Of a DNA stretch of 64,000 nt, positions 1 to 13,000 are shown one piece after another. Each line of letters starts with the position of its first letter. Position 1 is the stretch's first letter. The notes beneath the pieces were generated by a model that did not search any database, was not told where the DNA came from, and saw nothing but the letters and a program-made list of their open reading frames with translations. Source of the DNA: Acanthaster planci (lineage: Eukaryota; Echinodermata; Asteroidea; Valvatida; Acanthasteridae). The stretch covers positions 1,191,005 through 1,255,004 of the forward strand of contig NW_019091539.1 of assembly GCF_001949145.1 (NCBI RefSeq), given 5' to 3'. The translations under genes were made by a program, and so were the position numbers.

Positions 1-1283
1 ATTGACCTGAAATCTTTAAAGTCATAAAAAATCAGGCGAAGCTGATGACGGCGAAAAAACACAAGGCTTCAGAAACATTACATCAGCGTGGCTGAGCTAC
101 AACCGTCTTTACACAACGTGTAAGCCGACGTCTTACATTATGTTTTCCTGACGCAATGAACGACAAGAGAGATAGCAACAGTGAATTTCCACGTAGCATT
201 CTCCTACTCCATTCCAAAATCGCGAAATCGTGTACCTTAGAACGTCGTCTGATGCCCGCAGGTCACTTCCCAAGGTGAGAGTGTTCATTAGTATGGTTTG
301 TTCCAACCCTCGATCCGCTACATTTACAAAAAATCCTGAAAGCTAGTGACGGAAACTTCACCAAGAATTCAGGGGATTTACAGACGAAACGGAACCCAGG
401 TGTTTCTTTTTAATCAAAATGAAGTGAGTCTCTTCAAGCAGAGGTCATGCCCGTCTAATATTCGGGAAGTGAGCGCTTAGCGAAGACCACAAGGCTGCGA
501 AAGACGGATTTGATTTCCTCGGGATCAAAATAAAAAAACACAACAGCATGAATGAGATGAGAACCTACTGGATTAAGCAGGTGTTTTGACATTCTGCTCA
601 TTCTCGCAGAAAAAATATACTGAAGAAAACCCCTCGTTCCTTCTCTCTCCCAAAGTGTGCGGTTTAATCTTCAGGTACTTGAGCTAATCTGAAATTCGTA
701 TTTGTTTAAGATATGGGAAGGCTGTTAGGCGCAATCTGAAAATGTCTACTCGTTTGTGCGTTCTGAGATAACACATTGCTCGGCTCTCACGAAGGATAGA
801 ACATTCGTGCATGTGCGCTGAATTACTTCTGCGGATTTACATCCTTGGATGACATCCCATGAAAAGCTTGGGTAACGTGCCGAATTGCGTGCAGACGTCG
901 GCAATCTTTTAATCGAACCTGAAAGCTTTTATTCAGTGTGCGGACGAGCCTGAAGAAAAATTACATGTGGCTTCGCCATTTCGTGCAACGTTATTGATGC
1001 CGGCTGCTCGGACTCGGGAATTCTTCTGTTCAGCGGGAGTGTGGTGCCAAGGTGCTTCCACAGGTACAGGAGTTTTGGCTAACCTACAGAAACGATGCTT
1101 AGTTCATCTTAATAGGATAGTATCTTCTTCCGAAAACGGCTTTTAAACCTATTCTTTTTAGCAACTTATTTTTTGCAATTGATCGCCTACATCAGCTTTT
1201 TAAGTTAAAATATAATAAAAAAACTTACACATTGTTAGACCTATGTTTTGTTTGTTCGTACATTTGGAATTCGCATTCAAATT

Positions 1284-1320
1284 GATTTAAATATCTCTCA
1301 AATAGAGATATATTTAAATC
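1284..1320. repeat. AT-rich imperfect hairpin
   Basis: Arms gatttaaatatctct and agagatatatttaaatc pair over about 15 bp with a two-base bulge, around a short CAAAT loop. Function unknown. Confidence 0.6.
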
Positions 1321-2058
1321 ATTACTCAAGACTCGAGGCTCTATGCTATGGATAGTTCCGGTAAATACAGAAAACGATTAATAAATATTACGTTCATTTT
1401 ACTTAATTTGAACCAAATATCCTTTGTTGAAGTGTGGTACCCTATCAAGCATATGGGTCTGTGGGACTCTGCAAGTGAGATTTGGATTCAAGGTCAAGGA
1501 TCCAAAGATGCTTTTATTTGAGCAGTGATGAAGTCCATGTTGTGTATCGTTCCATCAAGAATTACGACCGCTAGCCACTCTATCACTTTGAAGGCGTCTC
1601 AATGTCGCAGTGCCGTGACGTAGGTACAGAAAGGAGATCGCGTAATATTCGCGTATTTGATTTTGACTTGTCATGTGCTGGAAGTCTGCTTTGACCGGAA
1701 GGCACGGCAAATAATAACGGGATTGACCCGAGCTACAAGGAACATTAGAGGGGCAGCTAACTCGCAGAGATGGGAAACGCGATCTCCTAGACCGGCTTTT
1801 GTTCTCTCCTTTACTGTATAGCCATCCCCACCGGGGTTGTGTTGGCATCGCTTCGTCTCCTTCTTTCTATCTTCCTCTCTTTCTTGAGACCTCTCTAGCC
1901 TGGATTACCCGCCGTCCCTCGATGTATAAGTGCCTGGGAAAGGGTTTAGGAGAATGGATGGGGCTCACCTTAGGCTCGGAATTGGATACTGTGCGGAGAG
2001 ATTTGGCGAGATTTGGATCGCAGGCCGAATCCCTGCGAGACTTCACCGGATCATGCTA

Positions 2059-2079
2059 GTACATGTACAGTACATGTAC
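2059..2079. repeat. GTACATGTAC double palindrome
   Basis: Two copies of gtacatgtac, themselves palindromic, share a central c/a spacer. Similar words recur at 35396-35406, 35517-35533 and 63229-63247. Confidence 0.7.
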
Positions 2080-5000
2080 ATAACGTGCAGTGGTGAATAT
2101 TGAATCGGCATGTTTTCCACAGACTTTGGTCATGAGCTTATGGTAATGAATATATCCAGTTCTGCTGGAAACTGCAAGAGCAAATGAGCCAGAGGAACAT
2201 TCATTAGAAATAATGCTGTGAAGATTTTTGTCAGATCTAATTCCATCGGCTGGATGTAATCTACGTTTATTTGGGCAATTTGGCTTGTGACATTAAATTT
2301 CATGTTAAAATAACTGTGAAAAGACGTCATGCCTATCTTTTAGCATACCATTTCCTGTTTGTGCGAAAGATGAGAAAATTGAAAGCGTGTCTGACGTTCC
2401 TTCGCGAGGAGTTATGGTTAGTCATATTATTCATTATGTTATTTTAGACGGGCTACTTCCTTTTGCCATCCGTCCCCCTGCATGACACTTCTGGAGAAGC
2501 GTTTCCAAACTCTATAGGCGGTGACGCCGTTCCTCAGTTTACAGCTTGTTCATCTGAAACACCACATGCTGAGTTTCACAAACCTGACACAACAGGTGTG
2601 TTACATGGAAGTGTGAAAATTTGCAAAGTGAACTTTGTCCGTGTAAACGAAAGGTTGCGTTTTAAAAGCTTTCAAATGGACCCGAATTCAATGATTTGTA
2701 GACTACAGTTACACACAAACACCTTTTGTGCGGTGGGTATGAAGGGGAACCCGCCATAGGCACTTAGCCTTAAATACATTGCAGAATTGAAGCCTGATAT
2801 ACAAAGAACAATTTACAGTCATTTCAGTTTTAGGTGCTCGTCTTCATCTTAGCAATCCGCTGGCAAATTGCTCTTCGGCCGCCATTTCCCGCGCTTGTTG
2901 CGCTTTGGTAATGCGAAGAGCGCGTCATTCCAATCAATTATTTGCCCCAACCCTTTCGTTCTGTTGGGCCAAGGAATTAGACTTAATTAGCAACCGAGTA
3001 CAGCATGTTCATCGAGATCGTTGAAACATCACCTTGGTACATAGACCTTATTCGCGGTGACACCATTTTCGATCGAGTTCCCTCAATCTGCTTTATCCAG
3101 TCTAATCTCTTGAGGTAATGGTGACAGACTATTTGGGGGTTCAAAGCCTCACTTTCATATTCTTCTGATGCTTAAGGCCTTTAGGTCGCTTTAATCACCA
3201 CTTTTGAATTATTCATCAACCCAAACAGCATGACAATCGTTTTTAAAGCATTTTTATTCAATTGCTTTTAATTAATTTCACTCCTGGCCCAAATGAACGT
3301 TAACCTCGCTTTCAATTCAACATGGCCGACTCCTAAATAAAGTCTTGCACTTGGCCATCATACATCGAGTATTTATGGCGGACGTAAAGAGCAAAATTAG
3401 AACTCGGTTTGCTGCGTTTTGCATGGAAAGTTGATTCTAGTATAAAACGAAGGCAAAGTCGTTATCTTGACGCTACTCCTAACGTATAGGCTTGCAAACA
3501 AATTAAGTGAGGGTTGCATTAAAGAGCACCTCAACGGAAAACACGTTTTCTCTGATTTTATCTGTTCAAATAAATATGGAAGCATCCAAATCGAACGCAG
3601 TGTCATTTGCCTTCAGAGCTCAACTATAATAAACTTAAAAGGGCTTGTTTTCTATTGATGCCAAGATGCGAATAATTCCGTGTGCATGCCAAACAACGCA
3701 TGTAGCCTTTGTTTGGCATGCACAAGGGTTTATCCACAACGAACACAGGCCGAGGGGCCGCACGCGCCTAAAGCTTACACGATACCGTTTATGATATATT
3801 ATGTATGTACAGCCCACGACGACTTTAACACTTCAGAATTTGTAAGTATATCCGAGAAGGCTTATCATGCCGACATCCGGCGACCCCAGAGCGCGTAACA
3901 ATGTAGACCAGCCAGTGAAGTACATTATAGATGACAAGCCTATTATTAGGTTACCGTTAATCGGGCGTGCTATCTCGTCGCACCATGGGTCGAACAAGTG
4001 TGACGTACATTATTTCATGTATATCTTATCTCTTCTCACTTCAAGAAGTATGGGTGCAACTCGAAGTTGACACGTGGATGTGTATTTGCAGGATTCTGCA
4101 TTTTGCTACTTGTGAGGAAGATACTTGTGCATAGAAGTTTAACAGTTATTGGCCACCCAAGGCTTGCATGCAATCCTGTATAATCATGACTTTCCCTAGA
4201 GCGTCTGAAAAAATGTAAACAAGTAAAAGAAGGGTTATTTATTTCCTTGGTAAAACTAAAGTTTGGAGACTAGCGTGACCTGAGTGGTCCTGTCCACATC
4301 ATTTATTTGTTAATTTTATTCAAATATTAAGACATTTAGAGTTGACTGAGATTAAATCAACGATATAATCAGGGGATATCACAAAGAACAGAAGTATAAA
4401 ATCTGTCACAAAAACAATGTGTACTAATTATTCAGACCCACACATCCTGCTGGTTATTACTTTATATGTTACATACAAAACAGAAATTTCTGATTTAAAA
4501 AAATCTTCAGCAGTAAATATCTCATTAAGTTGCTTTAAAAAAAACATTTTTAAATTTAAGTTGGAAAAATGAGCAGCGTAGCCAATAAATGTGTTACAGT
4601 CACTAAGTATTCGGCTGAATTAAAAAAAGTCAGACAATTGAGCTATAAACTAAGCAATAGATACGTGACAGTTGTACTCACTGTACTTTGGGACCTGAAG
4701 CCAGTCCATTTTTCATCTCTTATGCCTGAAAATCTATCATTTGTACGACGGAAAATGTTTGATTCAAAGAAAATTCCCGGGCATGGCACAAGGACACGAA
4801 ATTCGCCAAGACCATTTCTCGATACCAAAAGTTTGGTAACAGTGAAGAGAACCTCCTATTTTAGAAGATTTGCACACGAGTGTCCGACTATGATGGTTAG
4901 ATTGTGCTTATGGGGAGGGCCTCCATCAGTCAGCCCTCAGCCTGTTTAACTAATTAAACGAGATAACTCGCGAGGGAAGGTAGGACAAGCAAACGTCCCC

Positions 5001-8000
5001 CTTCTTATAGCGCTAAAGAGTTGGTGAAACGGCAGTCGATGAAATCACGGCAAACCGCTCGAGATTCCGTCTTGGGATGGCCGTTGTGTTTGATGGATAA
5101 GTCCGTATCTTGCACCTGACAGATTTTCTTTCCTCTACTAAATGTCACGGCAAAGGCGCGTCTCGATGCACATCCCCCATTAAGAGCGACACTGCGAAGG
5201 AATTTAATATCTTTTTTCATTGAATCAAAAATGGTCAAGAGTATTATCCGCTTCGAATAACTTACCAAAAGCCAATACAAATCTGCAAAACACATTTCAC
5301 GTTCAGTAATCTCTCACCCAAGTCAACCCCAAACAAAATTCTTCTCATTTGTTGTGTGCAAGATGTCAGTAGCCTTTTGTGAACGGATCGTGAAGCTGTC
5401 TCTGAATTTCTTGGCTGCAGCTTGAACTTACGAGTCTATGATAGTGCCAGCAGCCCAAACTATAGAGTCGTTTGCAATTTCAAGCCGCAGCCAATTCATT
5501 TGGACACGGACTTTCATAATCTTTGAGTTGAAAGGTGTTGGGCTTTCTTACCAGACGGTATCACTGAAGATCGTTCAAAAGTTGCAAAAGTTGCAACTTT
5601 GATACCGAGCACGAAATGATTAATTAAAACTTGAGTGGCCGGGTAAAGTGCATGTGTGACAACCACATGCTCTAACGTGAGCGAATCGATATGTGACCTT
5701 TGAAACACAGTAAGTCGCCATTTGTGATTGCCCCAAAGAGAGATATTTATACAAAGAGCAGGTGCCCCACTGTGAAATATCAATAACTGTGAGTAATTGA
5801 AATAACATTTGCCAAGGGGGGGGGGCGCCAATGCTAGATATGTTACCTCTGAGAATTTACATATTTGCTAGCTGATGCTAAAATGGGTGAAAATAAACAT
5901 GATATTTTGTTTCTCAAGTTTCGTATATTACATGGTCGAACTTCAAAAAAGACTGTGAGATAACAAGATGTCCTTTAACTTCTTGATCCACTGACACTGT
6001 ACTTTCTATTGTCCAAAAGCCAACTGCATTTTATTTGGCTGGATCTTAAATCCTGTAAGTCATAAATAATTGCAGGAAAAAGCGAACGTACTTCACTGCT
6101 TAATTTTATCAGGCTAAGTCAAATATATGTAAATTTTGTCCAAAATATTATTTTTTCACGGACCCTTATTCTGCAAAGAGGTCAGTGAGGTGGTTGCCTT
6201 TTGTGAGTTCATGCAGCATGTATAAGACTCAGAATTGTTGAACGTCACAAACTTATATGTCATCAAAACCACTCGCTGACGCATGGAAATGGTTCAAATC
6301 AGGTTTATCCTCTAATCGATGCGTCAAACAAGGGGTTCTTTTTCGACAGTGGTTCTCACCCATAACATGTTCATAGGTCCATATACAATGCAAGGGCCTT
6401 CGTGTTTTTGCAGCCTCCCTCGGAATTCTGAGACACGTTGCTTGCAATCAGATTAAAATCACGGCAGCAATGAAAGGGACAGACTGAAAAAAAGACACGA
6501 CGGAAAAGCAGTCTCACTTGCCAATTTTTTCCGGGCATGGATGTAAAAAGGGGAGCCTTAAGAGAACGAATTAAATTTTCGAGGTGATTGAACGAGCCTA
6601 AATTCTATACCTTTTAATTCAAATTACCGGAAGCTTCCAACCTTGTACATGTATTCGGAGCAGGATTGACAACAGACTTCAGACTGCTTGGAGGGTGGGG
6701 GATCATTGGGGCGAGGTTGTATCTGCGGTTGGTTTTGGTTGGAGGCTTCCGGTGACGTCACCGATGTAGGAAATCAGGGGCTTCTTTTGTCGGTTAGAAG
6801 TGGCTGCAATCGGTGTATTCAAAAGGCCGCCAGTAGGAGCGGAACTAGCTCGTCTAGGAAAAGCCCTGCAGAAATGTTGGGTCGTATTTAGGTTACTTTC
6901 GTCTAAAACCACTGAATGGACTCACATCGATCGTGTATGCTCCTTTGCGGGAGCACCAAGGGATCTGTAACAGCAGCGTAATACGTTTATTGGGTACTTC
7001 TTCACCTTTCCAAACATCGGCCCTACTATTGTTCTGACTGAGCATTGCTGTCAGATGTGCACCCTATCTCCCACACAGCTTTGCCTCGTATTTTTCTGTC
7101 GAATAATTGAGGGCACATAGTCGTCAGTTGCCTCCAAGTCCCAGACATGTACATCACTCGAAATTTGATCCAGGCTTTGATAAGATGCTTCCTGATACAT
7201 CCTTACCAGCAGTAGCCAATCGCGCGTACTTGGTGTCTTCCTTCCATCCCAATAGTCATTTTATTGCAATAATGCTTTGCGCTATGAACATACATCATTA
7301 ATCAGGAAAGGCTTGGACCTAGCAAGCAGCCTACAAGCTTGCTGTGTATCTCACAACCGATTTTTCTTTGTTTTAAGATGACCTTCAAGTCCATAATAAA
7401 TGCTTGTATTTTGCAGTCTTTTTTGCCAAAACTACACACAGAAGAGAAAACGGTCAACTTTTAACGAAAACTTTAAAAAGTAAAGACACCTGTAGGGAGG
7501 CACATGAGGGCCAAAACAACACCCCAAGATGAAAGTGTTATTTCGCCAAGGCGAGTTGCTATCTTCCATGATGAGATAGTAACTTGCCGTAGGAAGCAAC
7601 CATGCACTTTGAAAATAAAAATGGTCCGCTTCAGCAGGTACATACCAAACTACCTGTCAGTTATACCCCCGATCTGTATTGTGTATTTGCAACTGTCTTT
7701 TAGAAGTGTCATTAAAAGCAACACAAAGGACTGTATTATTTACGTACATCAAAATACTGTTACCTGTTATTAGCCGTGATGGGCACAATTAACCGGGATT
7801 TTATTTTATGTATTGGACAGAAATTGGACCCCCAAAAGACTTTGATTTAGAAATATATTAAATCAAAGGGGAACGTCAACTTTGGTCTCTTTTTTATGTC
7901 GCTGTAATGTAGTCAGTTGTCAGGTGAAATTAATTTTAACCTGGATTCTCGTGTAATGAATGAGCGTGCATGAGTAAGTGGTTTTGCCGTTTCACAACAT

Positions 8001-9488
8001 GCGTACCGTCGCCTGACATGACCCTCAAGCTAAATCGCCCTGTGGATGGTTTCATTGGGACGGACACGGCTTATATTTCTTGTCAATAGCAATGATTTCA
8101 TGAGACAGGAAGGACGTTTTTGTACTCTGTCCTGCTCCACTGCTGTCTTTCCTTCTTGCTTTCGATCAATACATCAAAAGGGACGGCTATTCTTGAGTCC
8201 TGGGAAGCTTTAGTCGACAGAGAGAAATGCCAAAGCCATCAGCTATATATGGGACGGGCCAACGACTCACCAAAACTTGCATCTTTTAAAGGATTTTTTC
8301 CCCTGTTGCGCTCTTTTAGCTTTACTCGCTGCACCAACAAAGCGTAATATCTCATAGTCCCACGTTGCCACCCCCTTCTCTCAGCAGGAAGACAGGTGAC
8401 ATTTTAGTATCAAGTACTCGCGCCGAGGACGGTTCGATGTTGAGATGGGAACGGACAGGGTTTTAACATTATGGCCCGGTGATGTTATTTTGTTTAAGAG
8501 GCCTCCACTTCTTCGGGCTTTCAACTCACGACTTGTGACATGTTCAGGGCTAAACTAAAAAAGTCAGTCTTCCTTGGCTGACAGCTTAAATGTTCACTGA
8601 GACACAAGATACAGAAAGATTTGCCCCTCCCCAAAGTAAGCAGATCCATAGGAGTGGTCTTCAGTTACTGTGGAAAGGCTTTCAACAGTGTCTTTTTCAA
8701 GGCAGATACAGTTCAATTTACGGAGTCATTGTTTAACTTCTGAAAGAAAAATCCATGCATGAATAAGACTTCTTCGACTACAAATTGGTATGTAATTTCA
8801 GTTGTTCTGTCTCATCATCCATAAATACATTTTTACAACAAAACTTCGACATAAAGTTTCTGTCATTAAATTGATATTAAACGAAAATGAATACTTCTTT
8901 TTAAAGATTACTGCCCATTCAAATGATGAAATAGCAATTTGAAGACTGTATTTGATTGCAGTTTCGTGTTGACGTGAAAGGAGACCTGCTGAAACTGGTG
9001 ATTCATTGGCTTTCCTTTGGGGTCCTCGTTCAAACTTATGGTTGCTAAAGCAGTGTTGTTAACAGTCAAAAAGGCTTGAAAATTGTTTTTGATCCAATCG
9101 CATTCTTCGTCTCACCTGCTGTTAAAAGGTTTTTATATAAAGACTTTCCGTTTGATGTTGCCGGTTGCATCTTTTGGCTAACGTAAAGGGGGAACCAGGC
9201 TGACTACCACTTCGTCACTATCTAGAGGCGTCACTGGGTAACCACGTCAATCAAGGCTGCCTTTAATGTTATCCCTACGGTAACTTCCATAGAAGTGGAA
9301 AGTCACGGAAGGGAACCTTGATGTTAATCAGAAGGCCCAGCGGGAATAGACGTCCAAGACGCCAGTGGGTTCTCTTGGTGGATATACCGGAGCTTAATAT
9401 CCTAACTACAATGTCTAGAGATTTCCCGAACCCTCCCCCGGAAGCCTGTCCAGCAAGAACACGTGATGGGGTGTTAATCCTCGGAAGC

Positions 9489-10002
9489 GTTACCAGGGCG
9501 ACCACTCAGCCACCTCATCGTTACCATGGAATCCAATAGTTGTGGGCCTTCGGCACAGAGAGAGAGAGAGAGAGAGGGAGAGATGGAGAGAGGCGAATTT
9601 CTCAAGTATCAGTTAGGCAGGATGCTGCTGCACAGTAAGATGATTTGGCGCATCACCAGGCAATCTGCCGTGTGGCAATCGCTGCCCTAGCAACGGAAAG
9701 ATGTCACAACATTTGAATATTATTGGAAGTGGGCATTGCCGGTGGTGGCGTCCTTGATATACCGTTCTTTTGGTAACGGTCTTCATGAATACTGCCGTTG
9801 CCATGGGGACAAATAATACAACGGGAGAAGAGGAAAGGTAAAGGTCGATTGTTTGTGAACGCCGTGAATTACCTGAGTTGGCCCTACACTTAAACACGTG
9901 CGTGTAGCTGTACTACCTAAAATGGGAGTTGACTGGTGATTCTACCCAGTATATCCTTGCCATGGCAACCTTCTACAGCATCATCGCCGTTGCCATGGTA
10001 GC
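9489..10002. promoter_or_regulatory. Cluster of RFX X-box-like sites
   Basis: Six imperfect palindromes of the form GTTRCC-N-GGYAAC lie within 514 bp: GTTACCAGGGCGAC (9489), GTTACCATGGAATC (9520), GCTGCCCTAGCAAC (9681, reverse orientation), GTTGCCATGGGGAC (9797), CTTGCCATGGCAAC (9956) and GTTGCCATGGTAGC (9989). The 9956 site differs by one base from a perfect GTTGCCATGGCAAC palindrome. X-boxes are bound by RFX factors, which in animals drive ciliary and some neuronal and immune genes. No coding exon starts nearby, so this could be an enhancer, a promoter whose gene was not recognised, or a repeat. An AG microsatellite lies inside the interval. Confidence 0.5.
9554..9595. repeat. (AG)n microsatellite
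   Basis: Run of AG dinucleotides interrupted by GG and AT, within the X-box cluster. Confidence 0.9.
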
Positions 10003-13000
10003 AGTTGGCCAGGCTTTAGTCAGGTGTCATGGTATCAGAGGGTCTTCAGTTTGCCAACATCGGCTGGCTGGCTGAAATCTCCCACGCAGGCCTCCCCACT
10101 CCACGGTGAAGAGGCGCGGAGGACCATCTCGCCGTGTAGCGCGAGTGACAACATGACGTGTACTTTGTATGCCTAACACTCAGCTTTGCTCCTGCGCAAA
10201 ACACTCAGCGCAGGTTCCAAGCAGCCCATGCAGCGCGTTTTTCCCAAGAACTAAGAAAAAAAATAATTATTTTTTCAAATAAATGAATGTTCAGCTTGGG
10301 GTTGACATTGCTTTTATAACCTGTCATTTTTATTGTACAAAAACAACGCTCTTCCGTAAGTTTGGTGCCTTTGCTCTTACGGCAAGATTTTATATTAAAG
10401 TTGTGTTGTCCTATCAATCCCACAACTTCGTAGAGGCCACTATATTGCCGGTCCATCCCTGCGTAAGAAAAAAGAGGAAACGGTACATTTCCTCTCTAAA
10501 GCGAGGGAATAAAGAACGATACCAATAGTTCTGTGGACTGCAGCCAGAGCAGGCACACACGGAATGAGTGTACGGCTGGGCATACTATGCGATTAGAGAT
10601 TAAATCTTGTATGGCGACAGAACGAGGAAAGCAAATGACTGCAAGTTGCCTGAAAAAGACAGGCGCGCGTGGGCGCCCAACTGGGAATGCTACCGGAATG
10701 GGCCTCTGTCTGTCTGGATCACATTTCTTTAAATGAAAGCGAACGACCTGGGGGCTTCGTAAAAGAAACGGAAAGATGTGGGAAACTAGGGGCGAAAATT
10801 TGATCTGAAAAAGATTAAATCCTGTAAATGTTAAAACAATACCTCCACGCACGACCATGTTGACTCAACACTCCCACAAATATTGCAAATTCCACCTTAA
10901 TTACACTGTAATTCAACACGTAAAATGTATTTCACGAACGCATTGAATATCGCTATAACTAAACATTTGCGAGTGAAAATTAATTAGCATCAGAGGAAAT
11001 TGATATTTAATATTCAAAATCTGCTTCAGATGTTGCACTGGAACATGTGAAAGATGTTGCATACACACCCCAGGACCTACCAATTACATTTGCGTTAGCA
11101 TTTAAGATAACTTTGATTAATGTCTACAAGTTTCTGTTTTTGAAATGGGAAAGAAACCACCGGCCAAGTTATCCAGACCCACTACTGCCATCAGCATGCA
11201 TCCACATTATATACTCAGTGTATTTGGCGCTTAATTGGTTTCCAGTAATTGCACCCTGGGAAGCGACAAAGCGACGTATCGTTGACCTACTATATCGAGT
11301 GGGTAATAAAAAAATATAATTGCATCCTCGATGACTTCGTTCACCATTCTCTTGAACAGTCTGTGAAGCATGCTCGCTCGTTTCTTTTGCACGCAACATA
11401 ATGACTTACGGGCGTTTTAGGAACTCCTCAACTGTTTATGAATTCTGTGGACCCCATGTTCATCATTGAAACTATATTTTCCACGCAGAAAATTTTATGC
11501 ATTAATTACTTCGGAAATATGATACAGTCCAACTAAAATAACTTAGGCGAAAGAGGATCACCGCAATGAATATTTTTGGCAAGTTCTTTCCCCCAATTAT
11601 GTAATAGGAAGCGTGATGCGTTAATTTAATAACAGGCCTATCTACCTGAAAATAATTGGTATCCTGAATTTCCCACGTTGTGAGTTTCCAAGCTGTATAT
11701 CAAAGCCTTAACCATGTGTCGATTGGATAACCATGGTACCAAAGAATATATTGCGTGACAGGACTGCGACTGAGGCTGCGTGACTACTTAACGCAGTGCG
11801 CTACACGCGCGCTGGTCTTTATGACGCGTGGGTGAAGCGAGCTTGCTGAGAAGAGATCGGTGCTGATCACACGCGGACTCATATGCCGCGTGGCGGCTGT
11901 CTGTGACGAGAATGCACTATGCGGTGTGCACACTGAAGGGAGTCAAGCCGAGCCAGAATTTCTTGGACGTACTTGTGTCTTACTGCCTTTTGAGTCTACG
12001 TAATCCGTCTTCCAGGCTGATTTGAAACAAGTAAAACCGGTCCTCCTGGTGAGGTACTCACAAGACTACGCCATTGGGCCAAGGGCTGACGATAAATGTA
12101 ACGGAAATCGGTGGTGAAGTTTGAATCGCACAGTGACCGATGCCACCTCGCGTTTCACAGAAAGTGCCATCCACATCAACCCCCAAGACTGCCCGAAGGT
12201 AATGTGTCGTGATTATCTAAACATGCATTCAGCAAATTTCAACGTTGCCAGCTCCATTGTTAAAAATATGTTATTTGTAGTCCATGTGTCTTGCAGGAAA
12301 AGTTGACTTAGTATAATGTCGCCAAGTCAACCTAGTTAGCAAAATGGCCACACTAGACACCACTTCACGTATATTTTTCCTAAGGTAGTATCAGATGGTC
12401 ATGCAATATATTCTACTGTGAAAGATGAACTTCATATGAACGTGACACGTATACAGACCCCTCTGGTTAAGGGTCTTGGTATGAGCTTATAATCTCCGTA
12501 GATTTGTTCGAATATCGGCAAAGTCTTGTCCCACCTGTAGTGAAGTTGTCTGTTACTAGTGGCTTAAATGATGTCAGTAAGTGGGGAGGGGGATAGCCGG
12601 TTGGTGGAAACGTCACTGCCCAAAGACCTTATACTAGACGGTTGTGCTTGAAAATGTAGTGCAGGGCTATATTTTTACCGGTTATACGAGGGAGTTTATT
12701 GTAAGGACGCTTGAATATTTACCTAAACGTTTATCCTGGAATAGACTATTGTCACTGGTGTCTCGCAGCAACTCCCCCTCAAATAAAATGGCTTTGTAGG
12801 ATCCGAGCATTTAATCAGATTGTACGAATTTTCAAAGTATTTTAGACATTGAACATTCTGAGAACAACTTTGATAGTAGTTACATTTTTTACTACTTCTG
12901 TCGCACTATGGGGTTATTATATACATTTAATCATTGCTTGGCACAATAAACTGGATGGATAATAATCCTATGGCCCATCCCCGGTCCACCAAATGGGGTG

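Larger units (their letters stand above)
1..9488. other. Non-coding stretch with no recognisable gene
   Basis: Only short random-looking open frames without splice context or recognisable motifs. Small items seen: an AT-rich imperfect hairpin at 1284-1320, a GTAC-rich palindrome at 2059-2079, a full palindromic CRE (TGACGTCA) at 6753-6760, and a run of Gs at about 5815-5824. Composition is AT-rich throughout. It could be intergenic or a 5' intron of the CBARP gene. Confidence 0.6.
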
